This document shows, piece after piece, positions 13,344-26,167 of a DNA stretch of 64,000 nt. Made by a program: the position numbers and the translations under genes. The stretch comes from Theobroma cacao (Eukaryota; Streptophyta; Magnoliopsida; Malvales; Malvaceae). Position 1 is the first letter of the stretch; the number at the start of each line of letters is the position of its first letter. The stretch spans positions 6,896,226 to 6,960,225 of the forward strand of contig NC_030857.1 in assembly GCF_000208745.1 (NCBI RefSeq), read 5' to 3'. The notes below the pieces were generated by a model. It did no database searches. It saw only the letters and a list, made by a program, of their open reading frames with translations, and was not told the origin of the DNA.

Positions 13344-14269
13344 TTCAGTAGAATTGATCTGGTATCACACTACTCGTGGACAGCTCAGAAAAGCAAGGAA
13401 AACTAATCTTTAGGGTTAAAAAAGGTTCATGTTCATGTTCATATCAAGCCTAAATTGTTGTTGTTAATTACCTTTGCTCCTACGCAGTTTCTTTTGTTCT
13501 CTACTGTTCAACTAAATGGGGGGCCATGTGTCACCATTTGAACTTGTAACTTTCCCTATCACTCAATGCAAAATGGAGAAGTTTGAGCAGGGGAGTCCTA
13601 TGCAGGCCACCATTTATTGAACTTTTGTGGTACAATTTAAAAATGATACTCCGTGCCAAAATTGCTCAATAACTAGTGGGAAATCCTCATTTCTTCTTTT
13701 GGAATGATTGAAACTTGAAAGGCTACTGCTTTTAAACTAAAATGGACAAGGGAAACCTGTTTCCTGCAAAATGGCAACGCCATTAACACCAACGCCATTG
13801 GAAGTGCCCATTTCTATTCAACACTGGCACCCTCGTGTGCGCGCGCACAGTTCTAAGTCCATTCCGCAGAAAGGGTTGGAATGGAATTCATCAATCCAAG
13901 GCAAGTGATCGGACGGTGGGCAAGACCAAAAAGCAGAATTGGGGCCACACTTGTTTTATGATTGAGGATTAAAGAGTTGGGTTCTTGTTACTAGTCAAGG
14001 CCAAAAGGATCAGATTTTGATTGCAACTAATCCATCAAAGCCAGTCTCACTTTCAATGGCACTTGGAAGATTGATCCGCCCTGGCTTGAAAGCAACAACT
14101 ACCTAAGAGCAACAGGTTGGACAGTTTAACCCCAGGGAAAGCCACAAAATTTGGTGTTGTAAAAACTAAACAGTTGGAGAAACTGTTTTGTTAACTTGGA
14201 TTTTTTGATCCTATGATGCTATATTCAGGACACTAATTAAAGCAAACTGTTTAATGAAATTTTTATTAT
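13344..14269. other. 3' flank of the AAP gene
   Basis: The first 200-300 bases are probably the 3' untranslated region. The remainder has no open frame of note. A short alternating purine-pyrimidine run (gtgtgcgcgcgcac) lies at about 13835-13850. Confidence 0.5.
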
Positions 14270-15180
14270 TCAGCTGACTTGTTAGCGATCATTATCTCCA
14301 AGGCAAAATAGCCACATCGTACCTACGCCTGAAGTGAGTATCCTCATCTGTTGAGATATATGAACCTCATAATTCTCCAATTTTTGTGAAAAGAGTTGCT
14401 AGCCATAGGTTGATTTGTATGCCATCAACATTAAGCCACACAAGCTTGCTTGTAGGGGGGAAGCGTTCTTCCAGGGGATAATAGATTCAAACCAGAGTTT
14501 AAGCCAAGCTCTGTACTCCTCTGTACAAGCTTTCATGTCTTCCATGAAACAGAAAGTGAGAATAACGTTTTTTCCTCCCATCGGCTTTACTGTGCACTAA
14601 TATCCTTCCTCTTCAAAGATTTCCTGAAGGATTTGATGATGCACATAACTGAGGAGTGTTCCTACAGTGTTGCAATCAAGCCATTTTAAATTCTTTTTGA
14701 CAGATATCAATGTTGAAGCTGGGTTGTTGTGGTAGTGATTTTGATTGCATGTTGTTTTGGAGGGCTTGCAAATATGTTCTCTCGTCTCTAAAGGAGCTTG
14801 GCCATTGATGGCGGCTGATAGATGTTTGTTTAGTGTATATGTCCTTTTGTTGCTTTCTTGGCTGATTGGTGAAGTTGGGTTGAGAGCCTTTTCTTCTCTC
14901 GTCCCATCAATAGTCAGCTTTTTTGACAATAATGAAGAAGCCGTCCAGCCTTCGACCGCTATCATGGGTGATTGCTTTGTCCATTTCATTGACTTCCTTG
15001 TATCGAATGAATGTAAAGGTAGTAGCTATGTTATGATTCTGTTTGTTGGAGATAAAAATATCCCTAACCTTGCCATAGGCTTCAAAGACTTCTTTCAACC
15101 CTTGCCTGATGTAAAGGGAGTTCTTGTAATAAGAAAAAGAAGTGTTGCAAACAAGAAAAAGAAGTGTTGCAAACAAGTAA
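14270..15180 (-). mobile_element. Decayed RRM-type LINE ORF1 remnant
   Basis: Read on the minus strand, three blocks in the expected order can be recognized despite frameshifts. First comes an RNA-recognition motif at about 15120-14910 (SLYIRQGLKEVFEAYGKV, then a degenerate RNP1, TTFTFIRYKE). Then a block ends in GTLLSYVHHQILQEIFEEEGY-like sequence (about 14700-14597). Then comes GGKNVILTF and WFESIIPW (about 14580-14470), and finally a DEDTHFRRRYDVA motif (about 14330-14290). This resembles the RRM plus DUF4283-like ORF1 of plant LINEs. Stops and frame changes between blocks show it is dead. No reverse transcriptase follows downstream. A host RRM gene relic is the alternative. Confidence 0.55.
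15133..15176. repeat. 22-bp direct repeat, two copies
   Basis: The unit aagaaaaagaagtgttgcaaac occurs twice head to tail just upstream (minus sense) of the RRM block. It probably arose by slippage in the leader of the element. Confidence 0.85.
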
Positions 15181-15385
15181 AAGATATGTTAAAAGTGGTA
15201 GAGAGAAAGATTGGTGTAGTTCCTGAAGTATTGAATGTTGTGGTAGGTGAGAGACAATAAGAAGAGAATTAAAGAGTAGAAGTTATTTAGGGAGAAAATT
15301 TAGAGAGAGAAGCTTTCAAGCTAGAAGGGGAGAGAAGAGTCCTCTAAATGAATTGTGAGGCTCTATATATAGTGCTAAAAGTAAC
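15180..15385 (-). promoter_or_regulatory. TATA box and CT-rich leader of the LINE remnant
   Basis: On the minus strand a TATATATAG box at about 15363-15375 is followed by a strongly pyrimidine-rich leader running to the RRM frame. This has the shape of a plant polymerase II promoter and 5' leader. LINE promoters are usually internal and TATA-less, so the box may be a captured or fortuitous sequence. Confidence 0.35.
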
Positions 15386-17100
15386 AGTTACTCAAAAATA
15401 GGTTTTATTGCGCCTAATAAATAACATTATTATGAAGAATATTAATGTGAGTAATGGTTGTACATGAATAGGTATACGAGAACAAGATAAAAGAGTGAAA
15501 CACTTGTACTTCAGGAAAAAGTTAAGAGAAAGACCTCTTAACTACCTTCATATCTAAGCCACCAAGCCAAATTCTTCGGAACATCCCAAAATAAAAGTAA
15601 CCTATGAATCCTGCCGCTTATTCCGAGTTACTTTCACTATCACCCAAGTGAAGTGGTTATTTTATCCAAAGTAGCCGTTCTACTTGTATTAGTTGTTCCA
15701 TATGGAATAGTGCTTTACTTATTCTAGTTATTTTGCATGAAGTAGCACTTCACTTATTTAAGTTTTTCTCTATACAATATTATGTTATAATATAATTCTT
15801 TAGAGAATAGATATTAACTAAAATCAAGTATCTATACCTGATCACTCTTCTGCTCAAATTGGTGATGAAGATCGAGTGTAGGGATGAACGCCAGTCTAGA
15901 TTTATGGGTTTTTCTTGTAATGTTGGCTGTGGTTTTTATTGTCTTGGTGGGTAATGGAAGGTTTGGCTGTTGGTGTGATTCTATGGCCGATTCAGATGTG
16001 GGGCTGAGGGGTGAAAAGGGTGGCTTGGTGCAGTTAATGGAGGGAGAAGCTAGGTTGGTGGGGCTGTGGGTGGCAAGGGGAATATGTGGGGTTGCCTTTG
16101 TTGGGGCTAGATGTGGTGGGTACTGTTCATGGATGAGAGAATTTTTTCTTCTTACAATATGTTGATTCAATTTGAACACTTCGAGCAAATTTTTTTACTT
16201 TAATTTTTCTTACAATTTGTTGCTTCGATTTGATCACTTATGTAATATATCATGTATTCATACATTAACATAAAAAACTAAAGAATGTGATAAAAATACT
16301 TAGAAAATTTTAATAATGTTATCTTTCATTTTTTCAAATTAAATAAGTATAAAGTGAAGGTATCATGATTAATTCAAAAATTGATTCTTACTTTTAGAAA
16401 GGATCTTGACAAGACAATGTTGATTTTCTTGTTCTTGACACATTAATTGTGAATGTCCATTTAATGTTAATTTTTCTTGTTGCGTTATGTCTATTTATAT
16501 TGATAAATCTGAAAATTTATATTCAAATTGTTAATAAAATTTTATGTTATAATTTAATTTTATTTTAAAACTAATTACTTTTTTTACTCCAAATTGAATC
16601 ATTGACCTAATCCATGACTCGATTTATGATCTTATATAATTACTCTTTAGCCACTCTCATACAAAATCTTAAACCCATTTTTGATCTTAAATAAAATATA
16701 AAAACTTGATTAAATATAATAAGATAATAAGGATTTTTTTAAAAAAAATTTAAATAATTTAAAGATTTTTTTAGATATTACCTCTAATCATTTTCTACTT
16801 TTTTTTCCTTTTCCTTTTTATTCATTATTTTACAAAAAGTAAAGAAAAAAATTAAAAAAAATTAACTAAATGAAGTATAAATAATACCTCACTCAAATGA
16901 ACCATTTGTTAATTTAAATTATGTTGAGAAATGTGGAATTTGGTTTTTATCGGTTGAGAAAATCAAAAGGCCAAGAACAAATGGTTGTCATTAATTTTGG
17001 TTCTAAAGTAGCAAAAGTTATCTCAGGTTCGTTCCACAGATTATTCCATACCAACCCTACCGATATTATTATATATTTATTGTTAATTAATACTTAGCAG
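15386..17100. other. Repeat-like spacer
   Basis: No gene is recognized. The stretch 15880-16160 is G-rich on the plus strand and gives a proline- and threonine-rich 118-codon frame on the minus strand (15832-16188) with no known domain. The remainder is AT-rich. Confidence 0.45.
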
Positions 17101-17149
17101 TAGCCATTACAGCCATAAGCAGTCTATGTAAAGGGCTACTCGGCTTTCT

Positions 17150-17300
17150 GCATTAACGGTTGCAGCGCGTTTGTGATGCATGATGATTTAAGCGGCGGTA
17201 GTAAGGAGGAGGTAGCCACCCCAGCCGCCAAGCGGAGGCTGGTGGACCCCTTGAAGAGTAGTGGGTTGGGTTGGTAGTGGTCATCAGTGGGTCTTCATGG
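17150..17300 (+). other. GC-rich islet with a 33-codon open frame
   Basis: Base composition rises sharply above the surroundings. An ATG frame at about 17173-17280 (start MHDDLSGG, end SSGLGW) is open, and the frame stays open upstream to a TAA near 17121. I do not recognize the peptide. It could be a small gene, an exon relic or a transposon piece. Confidence 0.25.
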
Positions 17301-19540
17301 GTGTCCTTCCCACTTTGCCAAAGGTTTCTTTCTTTTTTGCTTATTTAATTCTCTTTGATCATGATTTCCTTCAGGTAATCATGGAGTTTTAGAGAAGAAT
17401 CTCCAAGAATAGGGGGAGGGGGTGGATTCCTGATCCTTTATTTTACTATTTCGTATTTTATTTTCAAATGAAGTAATTATTTGTACAAGAAGTTAACAGA
17501 CTATGATTGATTTTAAGAACCCAAATTACGATTTGATTGTTTTCTATACAAGATGAAATGGATTTACTGGAAATCAACTGATGATTCATTGTATGAAATT
17601 AGGAAATTTCGACATTCTCATTGAAGTAAGTAAACAACAGAGATTTTCTTGGAGATTTCCCCCCCGCTATTTACTCCTTGAAGCTTTATATTGTCAACAG
17701 ATATTACCGTCCTGTCTCTTGGTTTCTTGGTTAATAATCATTGTCCTGTGGGTTTTGCTGGTGATATGTTGTTCATTTTCAAATCAATTAAATCCGAGGT
17801 ACGACGTACATTTCGTTCAACCAAAGCATCAATAGGTGCTGATTCCACGATTAAGGCAACAAATCAGGAAAAAGAACTATTACCATTATGAGTTTTTGAT
17901 CCTTAATTTTTCACCTACTTTTCACATTTCAAGTGGATTACAGCTCTGGTTTCCTGGTACGAGTGTTGGGTTCAGTGTACCCACGAACTCTATCAAAATC
18001 GAAGCATCCCATGTAATACGTCCTAATAGGCTAACACCAATGAATATTAACCATACTAAACACCGCATACCCTAACCTTTCAACAGCTTTGATCCCATTG
18101 TACAAGCAAGAAAAGCTTCCATAATTGCGCATTGGATCATCTCCTTTGAAAGGTTATAGTGATACCCAAACCCATCACGATCATCATATCCCATCCCACC
18201 ATTTCATCTTCTTTGGCAAAGCCACCTTGGCCAATTCCTCCAAACTGCATCTTTTCAACATTGTTTCCTTGACAAATGTTGTCAGCCTCTTGTTGCGGCT
18301 CCATTCTATTTGTTATAATCAATCCATCATTCTCCTTCTCAAGCTTCTTTGCATTATCTGTTCGATCCCAACGCTAAACACAAACCGTCTGATTATCCTA
18401 GAGAAAATCCCTGTCAACTCTCGGCATCCAACTACCTCAGACATAATTTTTCATGACAAGGCAATGGCTACCAACACAGTTGCAACAGGTCATAAGGCTT
18501 CTCCCTTTGACTGTCTTCAATAACTCAGATCAAAACAGGGACAAAAACGATGGAAAACTTTGTTTAAATCCCAGTATGTGCAATTTGAATACAAGCTCTA
18601 TGTATATAACAACTTTGGTCTATGGTGGTGTTGGGTGCATATAGCAGGGAGACCAACAATAAGGTTTCGCCAATTTTCCTTGCCATAGATTGCTTGTATC
18701 CCACTTTCGTTCTCGGCTCAACATAAATGGCTTAAACATATAAAGGAAATTGCAGAAGCTGATGATAGGGAGCTACCATCTTGATTGCCGCCGCATAGCT
18801 GCAGCCCTTTATCTTAATATTGAACTCTTGCTTGGTTTACCAGAAAATAATATTCATTAACTTTTTCGTTCAGTTTCATTTACTTGTGCAACTGACCTCC
18901 AACAGCCTCAACCTAGTTCAATTTAATTAGTCCTATCAAGCTGATTTGATGCAAGAAATATTAGCAAATGAGTATGGTCAAATGACAACACTATGCCTTG
19001 GACCTCTGTTATAATTGGCGAGCATCACCATTCAATTTATATTCCACAACGATAATACTAAGGTGGCATTAAAATGGGGCAGCATTAACTTTATTCAACA
19101 AATTGAAGGCTCACAGAAAAAATAATTACTGATACAATTAATCTGAAATTACAGGAAAGGCAGCTTGTGTGCTTGCATACAGAAAAACAATCAATGAAAC
19201 TACTGAAAGTGGAATTAAAACCACTCAAGCCCAACAAACATGAACAAGAGAAGAAAAATCTATAGCTTAAAGAATTGAAATATATATGCCATGGTGCAGA
19301 TTCGATAAACATCGTGAAATCTACTCACTTCCTGAAGATACATTAATTTACAGTCATACATGAGAAAATTTACTCCTTACTAAGCGCCTCATAGCTTTCA
19401 ATTATAGAATTTTGCTCACCAGCAATGTGCTGTTTGGACGGTGTCATCTTCCTAAAACCACAACACATTCTTGCATCTTTTGTTGTGAAACAAATCTGTA
19501 CGAGTGCCAAATAAAATGGCTTCATTCTTCAAATGAGTTT
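17300..19540. other. Unassigned DNA, including probable 3' UTR of the J-domain gene
   Basis: Several frames of 60-130 codons lie between 17.6 and 18.7 kb on both strands. None shows a domain, codon bias or splice context. The part adjoining 19551 is probably the 3' untranslated region of the minus-strand J-domain gene. Confidence 0.4.
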
Positions 19541-19551
19541 CCTTCCTGGTT

Positions 19552-22500
19552 TTAAGAAAGTTCTTCCTTGTTGAACTTGTTCGAAGCTTCCTATTTCAAT
19601 GCAAACAAAATGAAATATGAAAAACACAAGAGCTATTGTCAATCAACAATAGTTGTATATAGAACCACATAAATGAAGGATAACTATAGTTTGCATGAAA
19701 ATAATTATAAACTCGGCAAACTATAAAGGTGACCAACAATAAACAAGACAAAGAAAGAAAAATGAAGTGAGATAAAAGAAGTCCAGTTTAACAACGTTTG
19801 ATACCCTCCCTCATGAACGCAAAAAATCCAAAATCACAAAATTTCTAAAGGACACAAATCAAATGGCAAGCATACATTGCCCAATAAATAGTTCATTTCA
19901 GAGTCTTGGATGAAAACAAATAAAATTATAAGCTTATTCCAAGGGGAGGAAAGGAAAACAAACCATAAACTTTTCCACTCTATTTGGTAGGAAGGAAGAA
20001 AAACTGAGAGAAGAGAAAAAGAAAAGAAGACTTAGGAGAGGAAAGATAGTTCTTTTTTCTTCCTCATGTTTGTGTTAAGGATGGAAAATAGAACTAAAGA
20101 AAGAGATTAGAGGTAAAATTATAAGTAAAATGGTTCTCCCACTTTCAGGAGGAGTGGATTTGGAAGGAGGAAAAAGTGCAAATCCATCAATTTTCCTTCC
20201 CTCTTCCTATCCCCCTCCTACCAAACAAAGAAAAGGATAGAAAGAAGAAGTATTTTCCAAGCACAATGTTAAAAAGCAAAAACGAAAAGGATATCTGGCA
20301 CCACACATTTGGCTAATACCAGAAAAGATAGAAAACAATCACAGCGTGTTTGGTTGGAGGGAATGGCTATTCTTTTTTCCTCCTTTATTCTTTTGTTTGG
20401 TTCAGAGAATGATGATTCCAAGAGAAGTTGAAATAGCTATTACCAACCTTCCCCTCGACAATAGCTATTCTGCACAGGCTGGAACAGGCTAAAAAATGCC
20501 CTTGACTAGTTTGTGAAATTACTATCCTATATATAGAAACCTTTCATTTTCTCTTTTTCTTTCTCTCTCTACCTCATCTGCCTCTCTCTTCTCTCTAAAT
20601 TTCCTCCACCACCGCCATCCTCTAGCCGCAATGGCTAACCGACAGCTCCAGTGGCCAAATATGGCCACGAGAAGCACCGATCTAGCACTCTAGCGGCCTG
20701 ATATGGCATTCCATTGTGCTAGCCACATTTCTGATAGTCCACTGGCAAGAAAGGAAAGAAAAAAAAGAAAATAGAGATAAAAAATTAAAAATTATATTAA
20801 AATTATAATTATAATTATAATTATAAAAATTGATATTTCAAATTAAAAATCACACTAAAGTGTTAATTATAAATTATTAATATTTTAAATAAAGTAAAAT
20901 TTTTAATATTTTAATATTTAAAAAATGAAAATAAAGAAAAAATTAAATTAAATAATCATATTAAAGTTTTAATTAAACTTTATTAATATTTTAAATAATT
21001 TAAAAAAATTAATATTTAAATTAAAAATCATATATTATAATAAAAAGTATTTTCATCTTATAATAAAATTTATTATTCCCATGAAATAATTATTCCATTA
21101 TGCGAACCATACGTGCTCTGAAAGCTTTATAATTTTATTAAATGCAAAATTAATAAAGAACCTTTTAGGCCTTTTATTTTATTAGGATTAATTTATTCAA
21201 GGTTATATTTGGCATTTTATGTGTTGTTAGGATTTTGCATTTAGTTGTAAATGCCCATGTTATATTAGTTTTAATTAGGTTTTGGATTATTAAATACTGA
21301 GATTTTGAGATATTGGTTATTGAGATTTCCTCCCTCTATTGATTCTTCTAGTTTTCTCCCATTGTTCTTCTGTTTCTCCCCTGATTTCCTCTTTTTCTTC
21401 CCTATTTTGCTTCTGTCTATTTCTTATTTTCCCTCTAAATTTCTGTTCACTATCTCTTTCCGCTACTTGTTCTACACAAAAATACTCAATAGTCATTTGT
21501 TTTTAACTATATGAAGCAAAAAACGATGAATGGTTGAGATAGAAAAGCTAAAAAACGGAAGAACAGAAGCAGCACAAAACCTTAGGCAGACGTAAAGAAA
21601 AATAGGAATGTCTAAGAAACTTGGAGTTTACACATTTGCGGGTATATAATAAACCTATTAAAGCAGGAAAAAAGAAGGCCATACTCAGGGCACAGAACCT
21701 CTTGGACTTGACACCTATGCGGGTATATAATAAACATATTAAAACAGGAAAAAGAAAAGGCCATACCCAGGGCAGAGAATTTTATAACTCCCCTGCCCCA
21801 CTTCCATGTCAAGGACTACCATCTACTACCAAGTACCATCCCTAACTGATCCCTGATTTTCAAAATGAAAAATCCATCCCAAAGGAATAAGTTTACTCAA
21901 AGACCCATCACTATGGTTAAGTACTGGGTAGGAATTACATTCCTAGACACACCACACAAATATCAGAGTTTTGAACTTTGGTCTCCGCAATCCTTCAAAA
22001 AGGACCAACATGATTTGAACATGGAGGGTATGGCTCATGCTAAAATAAATGATTAATGGTAGTGAAATTCATACGGTACCTTGAGAATATCAAACACCTT
22101 CTCAGCAATATATTTCTGTTCAAGAGTGGCACCTTTCTGCTGAACCTTATCAGGATGGACACACAATGTGGCCTTTCTATAAACTTTTTTAACAGAGCCA
22201 GAAGTTATTAAATCAGTCAGTGAAATTGGCTCCCAACCACATTCAGGCCAAAGTACCTGTTTGTCACAGTAAAAGGTTAGTTATGAAAACCAAGAAGTCA
22301 CAAATTTTATACATTTAATAATGATTTCAAATTATTAAACTGATAATTTCTTATTAGGAGGTAAATGCAGAGAATAGGAAAATGATGAGGAACACACCTG
22401 TTGCAATGATGATAAAAGTGCACGCACATTTCCTTCCTTCCCTGCAGCCCAGCGTTTTATCTCAAAATCCATAGCTTCAGCAATCCTCTATGAAAATTAA

Positions 22501-25500
22501 GATTAAGGCAAACTACTAAGCCATCAAAATCAAGAATTCACAATGTATAGGAAAGATAGCCCCAAAGCAAGTAAAGTGCACACAAGCATGAAGAATTAAA
22601 ACCCCCAACTGCTAATCTACAAAATTGAACTACTTACACGTCTCTCTTCTTGCTCATGCTGTGTTTGACGGTCACGCTGGTTCATATCTGCAACTGCTCT
22701 TGCCTAGCATGAAAACAATCCAGAGCCGTTGAACTATGTCTTCAAACAAAAAAATATATAATCTAAATTTTAAAAAAAAAATGAGAAAGATAGAAAAATA
22801 GAGGTGCCAACAGAAGAGTTTGCCTGACAATTTTTGCTGGCACATGCAGCATATCTGAATCAAGATGACACAGGTAAGTCTCACCACAGGCCCAAAAGGG
22901 TCACTTATTCAGTTAGGCAGTAGTTTGAGGACAATGGTGGTCCAATATAGAAGAGTATCAAGCTCAACAATGGCCAAACAGTATAACATTAACGTAGCAA
23001 CAAATGTCCAGGAAATCCTCATACACTGGACACAACTTTTATCTCATTTTATGATTACTAAAACTGCTTTAGTCATCAGTCCATGGAAGAGCAAGATGCT
23101 TGGCATTTCTTTGATCTTTTTTCATGGAAAATTAGCCTTGTACCCAGTTGGCACCCCTTTTGTGCCCTTAGTTTGTTCAGTCTTCACTCGTGTGTGGATA
23201 TGTGAGTTTGAAAAAAAAATTACATATCAATGTTGACTCCCATATGTACTCTTCTCATCAGCACATATCTTCTTATACCTTTACTAGTTTAATTTAAGCC
23301 TATCCATGAAAAAATAAAAATAAGCTAAATTGAAGGAAAGAATATATACACACCACTCGATCCTGGGTCCTTTGGTGACGTCCCAATCTGGCTCTTCGTC
23401 TTTCTTCACTTTCGCCATCAACTTCCTCAAATTCTCCAAACATTGGGGCAGCTTTTGCAAACAGAAATTGTGAAAAAGATTAACATCAACGAGATACAGT
23501 GCAAAGATAATTTACAGAGCTGGACACAGTCCATTTCAATATTTCAGTAATAATATACCTCCAAAAATTGAAGAAAGGTCATCTACTCCATTCATCATAG
23601 TAGCAGGAGAAGACTTCTTTGCAGTGGATGATGCCCCTGGAGATGTCTTTTGCTGTCTCTGGTGCGTATGTGCATCAAACATGGGATCCTAATAAGCATA
23701 ACAGAAGGAATCAATACCAATAGCAGTGGTTGGAAATGTGATAGTACTTTTTACATCTATAACGCTCACCAAAGTTGTTGCCCTTGACTTTGGTGCACTA
23801 TTTGATCTGGAACTCACACCAAAAAAGGATTCCAGATCATCTGCTCTCTTCTCTTGATTCTTTCTTGCAACATCTTCAGCTTCTTTAGATCTGCTAGCCT
23901 TATTAAACACCCTGCCCATGGCAAAGTCCTCAAGTTCGTCTATAGGAGATGCACCCGAACTCTTGACTGCATCATGAATCATCTCGATGTTACTAACGTA
24001 ATGATGGAATGGCAAAGAAAAATGCACATTGACCTTTATTTTTGCTAATGGACGCAGAAGAACCTTTATCTGCCTTCAAAACTTGTGCTGGTTTTGGAGG
24101 AGGCCTCAATGATCGGGAAGCATTTGAGGAACCACGAAGTTTTGACCCTCCAGATTCATTGAGCATGCTGAATTCTTCTAGTGGATCTGTGGGGGTTTCT
24201 GAGGAATTATATGCCGAGCTTGAAGCTGACTCTAATACTACGAAAGGGTCTTCTGTTGATTTGAAGGTTGATTTGGTTGTCTTAATGTTCGTCCTGCATT
24301 GAAAAGAATGAAATTTCAAATAAAGATTCCACATTTTACATACTAACAACTAATCATATAGAAGTTACTATGTCACAACATCCAAATGCAAATATGTAAA
24401 TTTAATGTGCAATAAATTCCAAGTTATTGTTGAAAACAAATGCTAAAGAAAACAGTCAGAAGATAATAGCTTCAATATGACAATATCCTTTCCTTCCTCA
24501 CTTGGACCACTAACTCACCAACTTACCATTGCAATAGTTCCTATGAATGTATGACAAGTAAAAGATTGCAAGACACGAGTGGCAGCAGTTTTGTGTTTTG
24601 GAAGCCAAAAATACAAAAGTCATAATGATGAGAGTATTTTTAACTTCACCAAACAAGTAAATCCTTTTGATCATCATGCGATTCCATAATTATAATATTA
24701 AGCCCTTTCCCCCGCTCATATCAATAAAGTAAGCCTCATCCCCAACAGCCCATCAAAGCAGCATGTAAGCTGGATTCAGTTACAATTTTTGGAAATTTAA
24801 ACATTGTCAAGCAGTAATTATAACCAGTACAATTGATAAAGACAGGTTCCAACCCCCAAAAACAATGGTTGATTTGCATTGTTAATTCTCAGATGATTTT
24901 TCCAGTTGTCCAGTCTATTAACTTAACCAGCTCTCGATTCTTCCTTAAACTATAAATTTTTCAGATATGAGAGTAATAATACTTCACAAGAAAATGTCAC
25001 AACAAAGGCAGTGCTCAAATCTTTCACTTGATGCTTTATGGATAGAGCAGTGTAACCTTTCATGCATCCAAGTTAGGTTCAGAACAAAATATTATTACTA
25101 AACGTATATAGCAGAATGAAAGAAATAGTTCTGTACATCAGAGTTTTATGTCAACAAATATTTATCTACATCAAAAAGAACATCTATAGACAACCATAAA
25201 TTGTCCATGCTTTGTGACATCACACATTCTTAAAGACTTTAGAGCTCCTTCATCCAAACTAATCCCCAAAACGAAAAAATTCACATCAGAGAAAGAAACC
25301 CTCAAATTAGGAAAGAACTGTTATCCCACATTCTATCAGCGCACGATTTTTTTAACTCCTTTAAATGTCATTATTATTATCTCCATTCCTCCAACTGACA
25401 AATTATAGACGGAGTCAAACAACAAACAATTCAGCTAAAACTTTAACAATCAAATTTAATAAAGACAACACTATCAGGCAGTAAATTATATCCATTTTCA

Positions 25501-26167
25501 ATAAATATTAATACCTATTAGCCGGAGGACTGCTTCCACCGAAGCCGGGTATCAAATCATCAAAACCAGCTTCAGTTTTTCCCCAATCCCACGAATTTTT
25601 CCTACTAGAACTCTTCAATTTCGCCGCTACACCACTAAAATCACCCAACAAGTCACCTGCCGAACCCTTTTGCTTCGTGGACGAGGCAAAAGACCCGATA
25701 ATGTCATCATTACTTGAATTTTCTGAGCCAGGCATTCCTCCAAACAAATCATCGACAACGTACAAATTCGTAGATGAAGACTTTGGACCCGAATTAAACA
25801 ACATTGAATCCAAATCAAATGAAGATCCATTACTACTATTATTACTCGTATTCGATTGCTTCTTTGTGGTGTTTTCGAATGCACCAAACGCGTAACCATA
25901 ATCGTCGCCCAAGCCAAAAAAATTTTGGGGTTTTTGGTTGGAAAAAACGTCGTGATCATCAAGCAAAGAGCCGTTACTGGGATTCGAATTCCATGAAGAT
26001 TTTGAAGAAAATGGCATGGAGCTTCCGTTCAAACCTGTATCGAACCCGAAATTTTGGTTGGTGGATGCGATGGAGGTGGCGGTGGGTCGTTTGGCTTGCG
26101 ACATTGGAGCTGATTTTCCTTGCGGTTTTAAACCGTAACGCTCTGTTAAAACGCCGAATTGGTCCAT
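19552..26167 (-). CDS. Auxilin-like J-domain protein
   Basis: Predicted co-chaperone that recruits Hsp70 to clathrin coats or a related membrane task. Nine coding exons in transcript order: 26167-25515, 24293-24034, 23966-23770, 23688-23559, 23451-23354, 22703-22638, 22487-22398, 22256-22080 and 19590-19552. They total 1710 nt for 569 residues. The N-terminal two thirds is low-complexity and Ser/Asn/Gly-rich, with acidic hydrophobic motifs (DDLFGG, EDPF) of the type that binds coat proteins. A charged helix ([17 protein letters not shown]) precedes a C-terminal auxilin-type J domain, with [12 protein letters not shown] and the HPD triad at residues 532-534. The last exon codes only 12 residues ([12 protein letters not shown]). 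The family normally has a tryptophan where this protein has Ser560. Intron 8 is about 2.5 kb and filled with repeats. From memory it resembles Arabidopsis At1g21660. Confidence 0.9.
19978..20230. mobile_element. Short MITE-like element in J-gene intron 8
   Basis: Left end TATTTGGTAGGAAGGAAGA and right end reverse-complemented TGTTTGGTAGGAGGGGGAT form imperfect inverted repeats about 250 bp apart, with no open frame between. No clear target-site duplication is visible, so boundaries are approximate. Confidence 0.4.
20344..21118. mobile_element. MITE family A, copy 1, in J-gene intron 8
   Basis: The left end (GCGTGTTTGGTTGGAGGGAA) and the reverse complement of the right end (GCACGTATGGTTCGCATAA) form degenerate inverted repeats around TGTTTGGTT. 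Internally it shares with copy 2 (59723-60537, opposite orientation) a block containing ATAGCTATTACC and GGCTATTC, a TATATA-containing segment, and very AT-rich DNA. It also contains a CT-rich stretch and an ATG in good context at 20631. Confidence 0.5.
21638..21799. repeat. 81-bp tandem duplication
   Basis: The segment starting gcgggtatataataaac at 21638 recurs at 21719. The two 81-bp units differ at a limited number of positions, including aaaaaagaagg against aaaagaaaagg. It lies in intron 8 of the J-domain gene. Confidence 0.8.

Noticed and set aside
14745..15260. 171-codon plus-strand frame
   Set aside because: Lies antisense to the RRM-LINE relic, whose motifs are read clearly on the minus strand.
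15832..16188. 118-codon minus-strand and 93-codon plus-strand frames
   Set aside because: Composition-driven by a G-rich patch. No recognizable protein.
18125..18644. Frames of 60-132 codons on both strands
   Set aside because: No domain, codon bias or splice partners. May be old transposon DNA, but not supportable.
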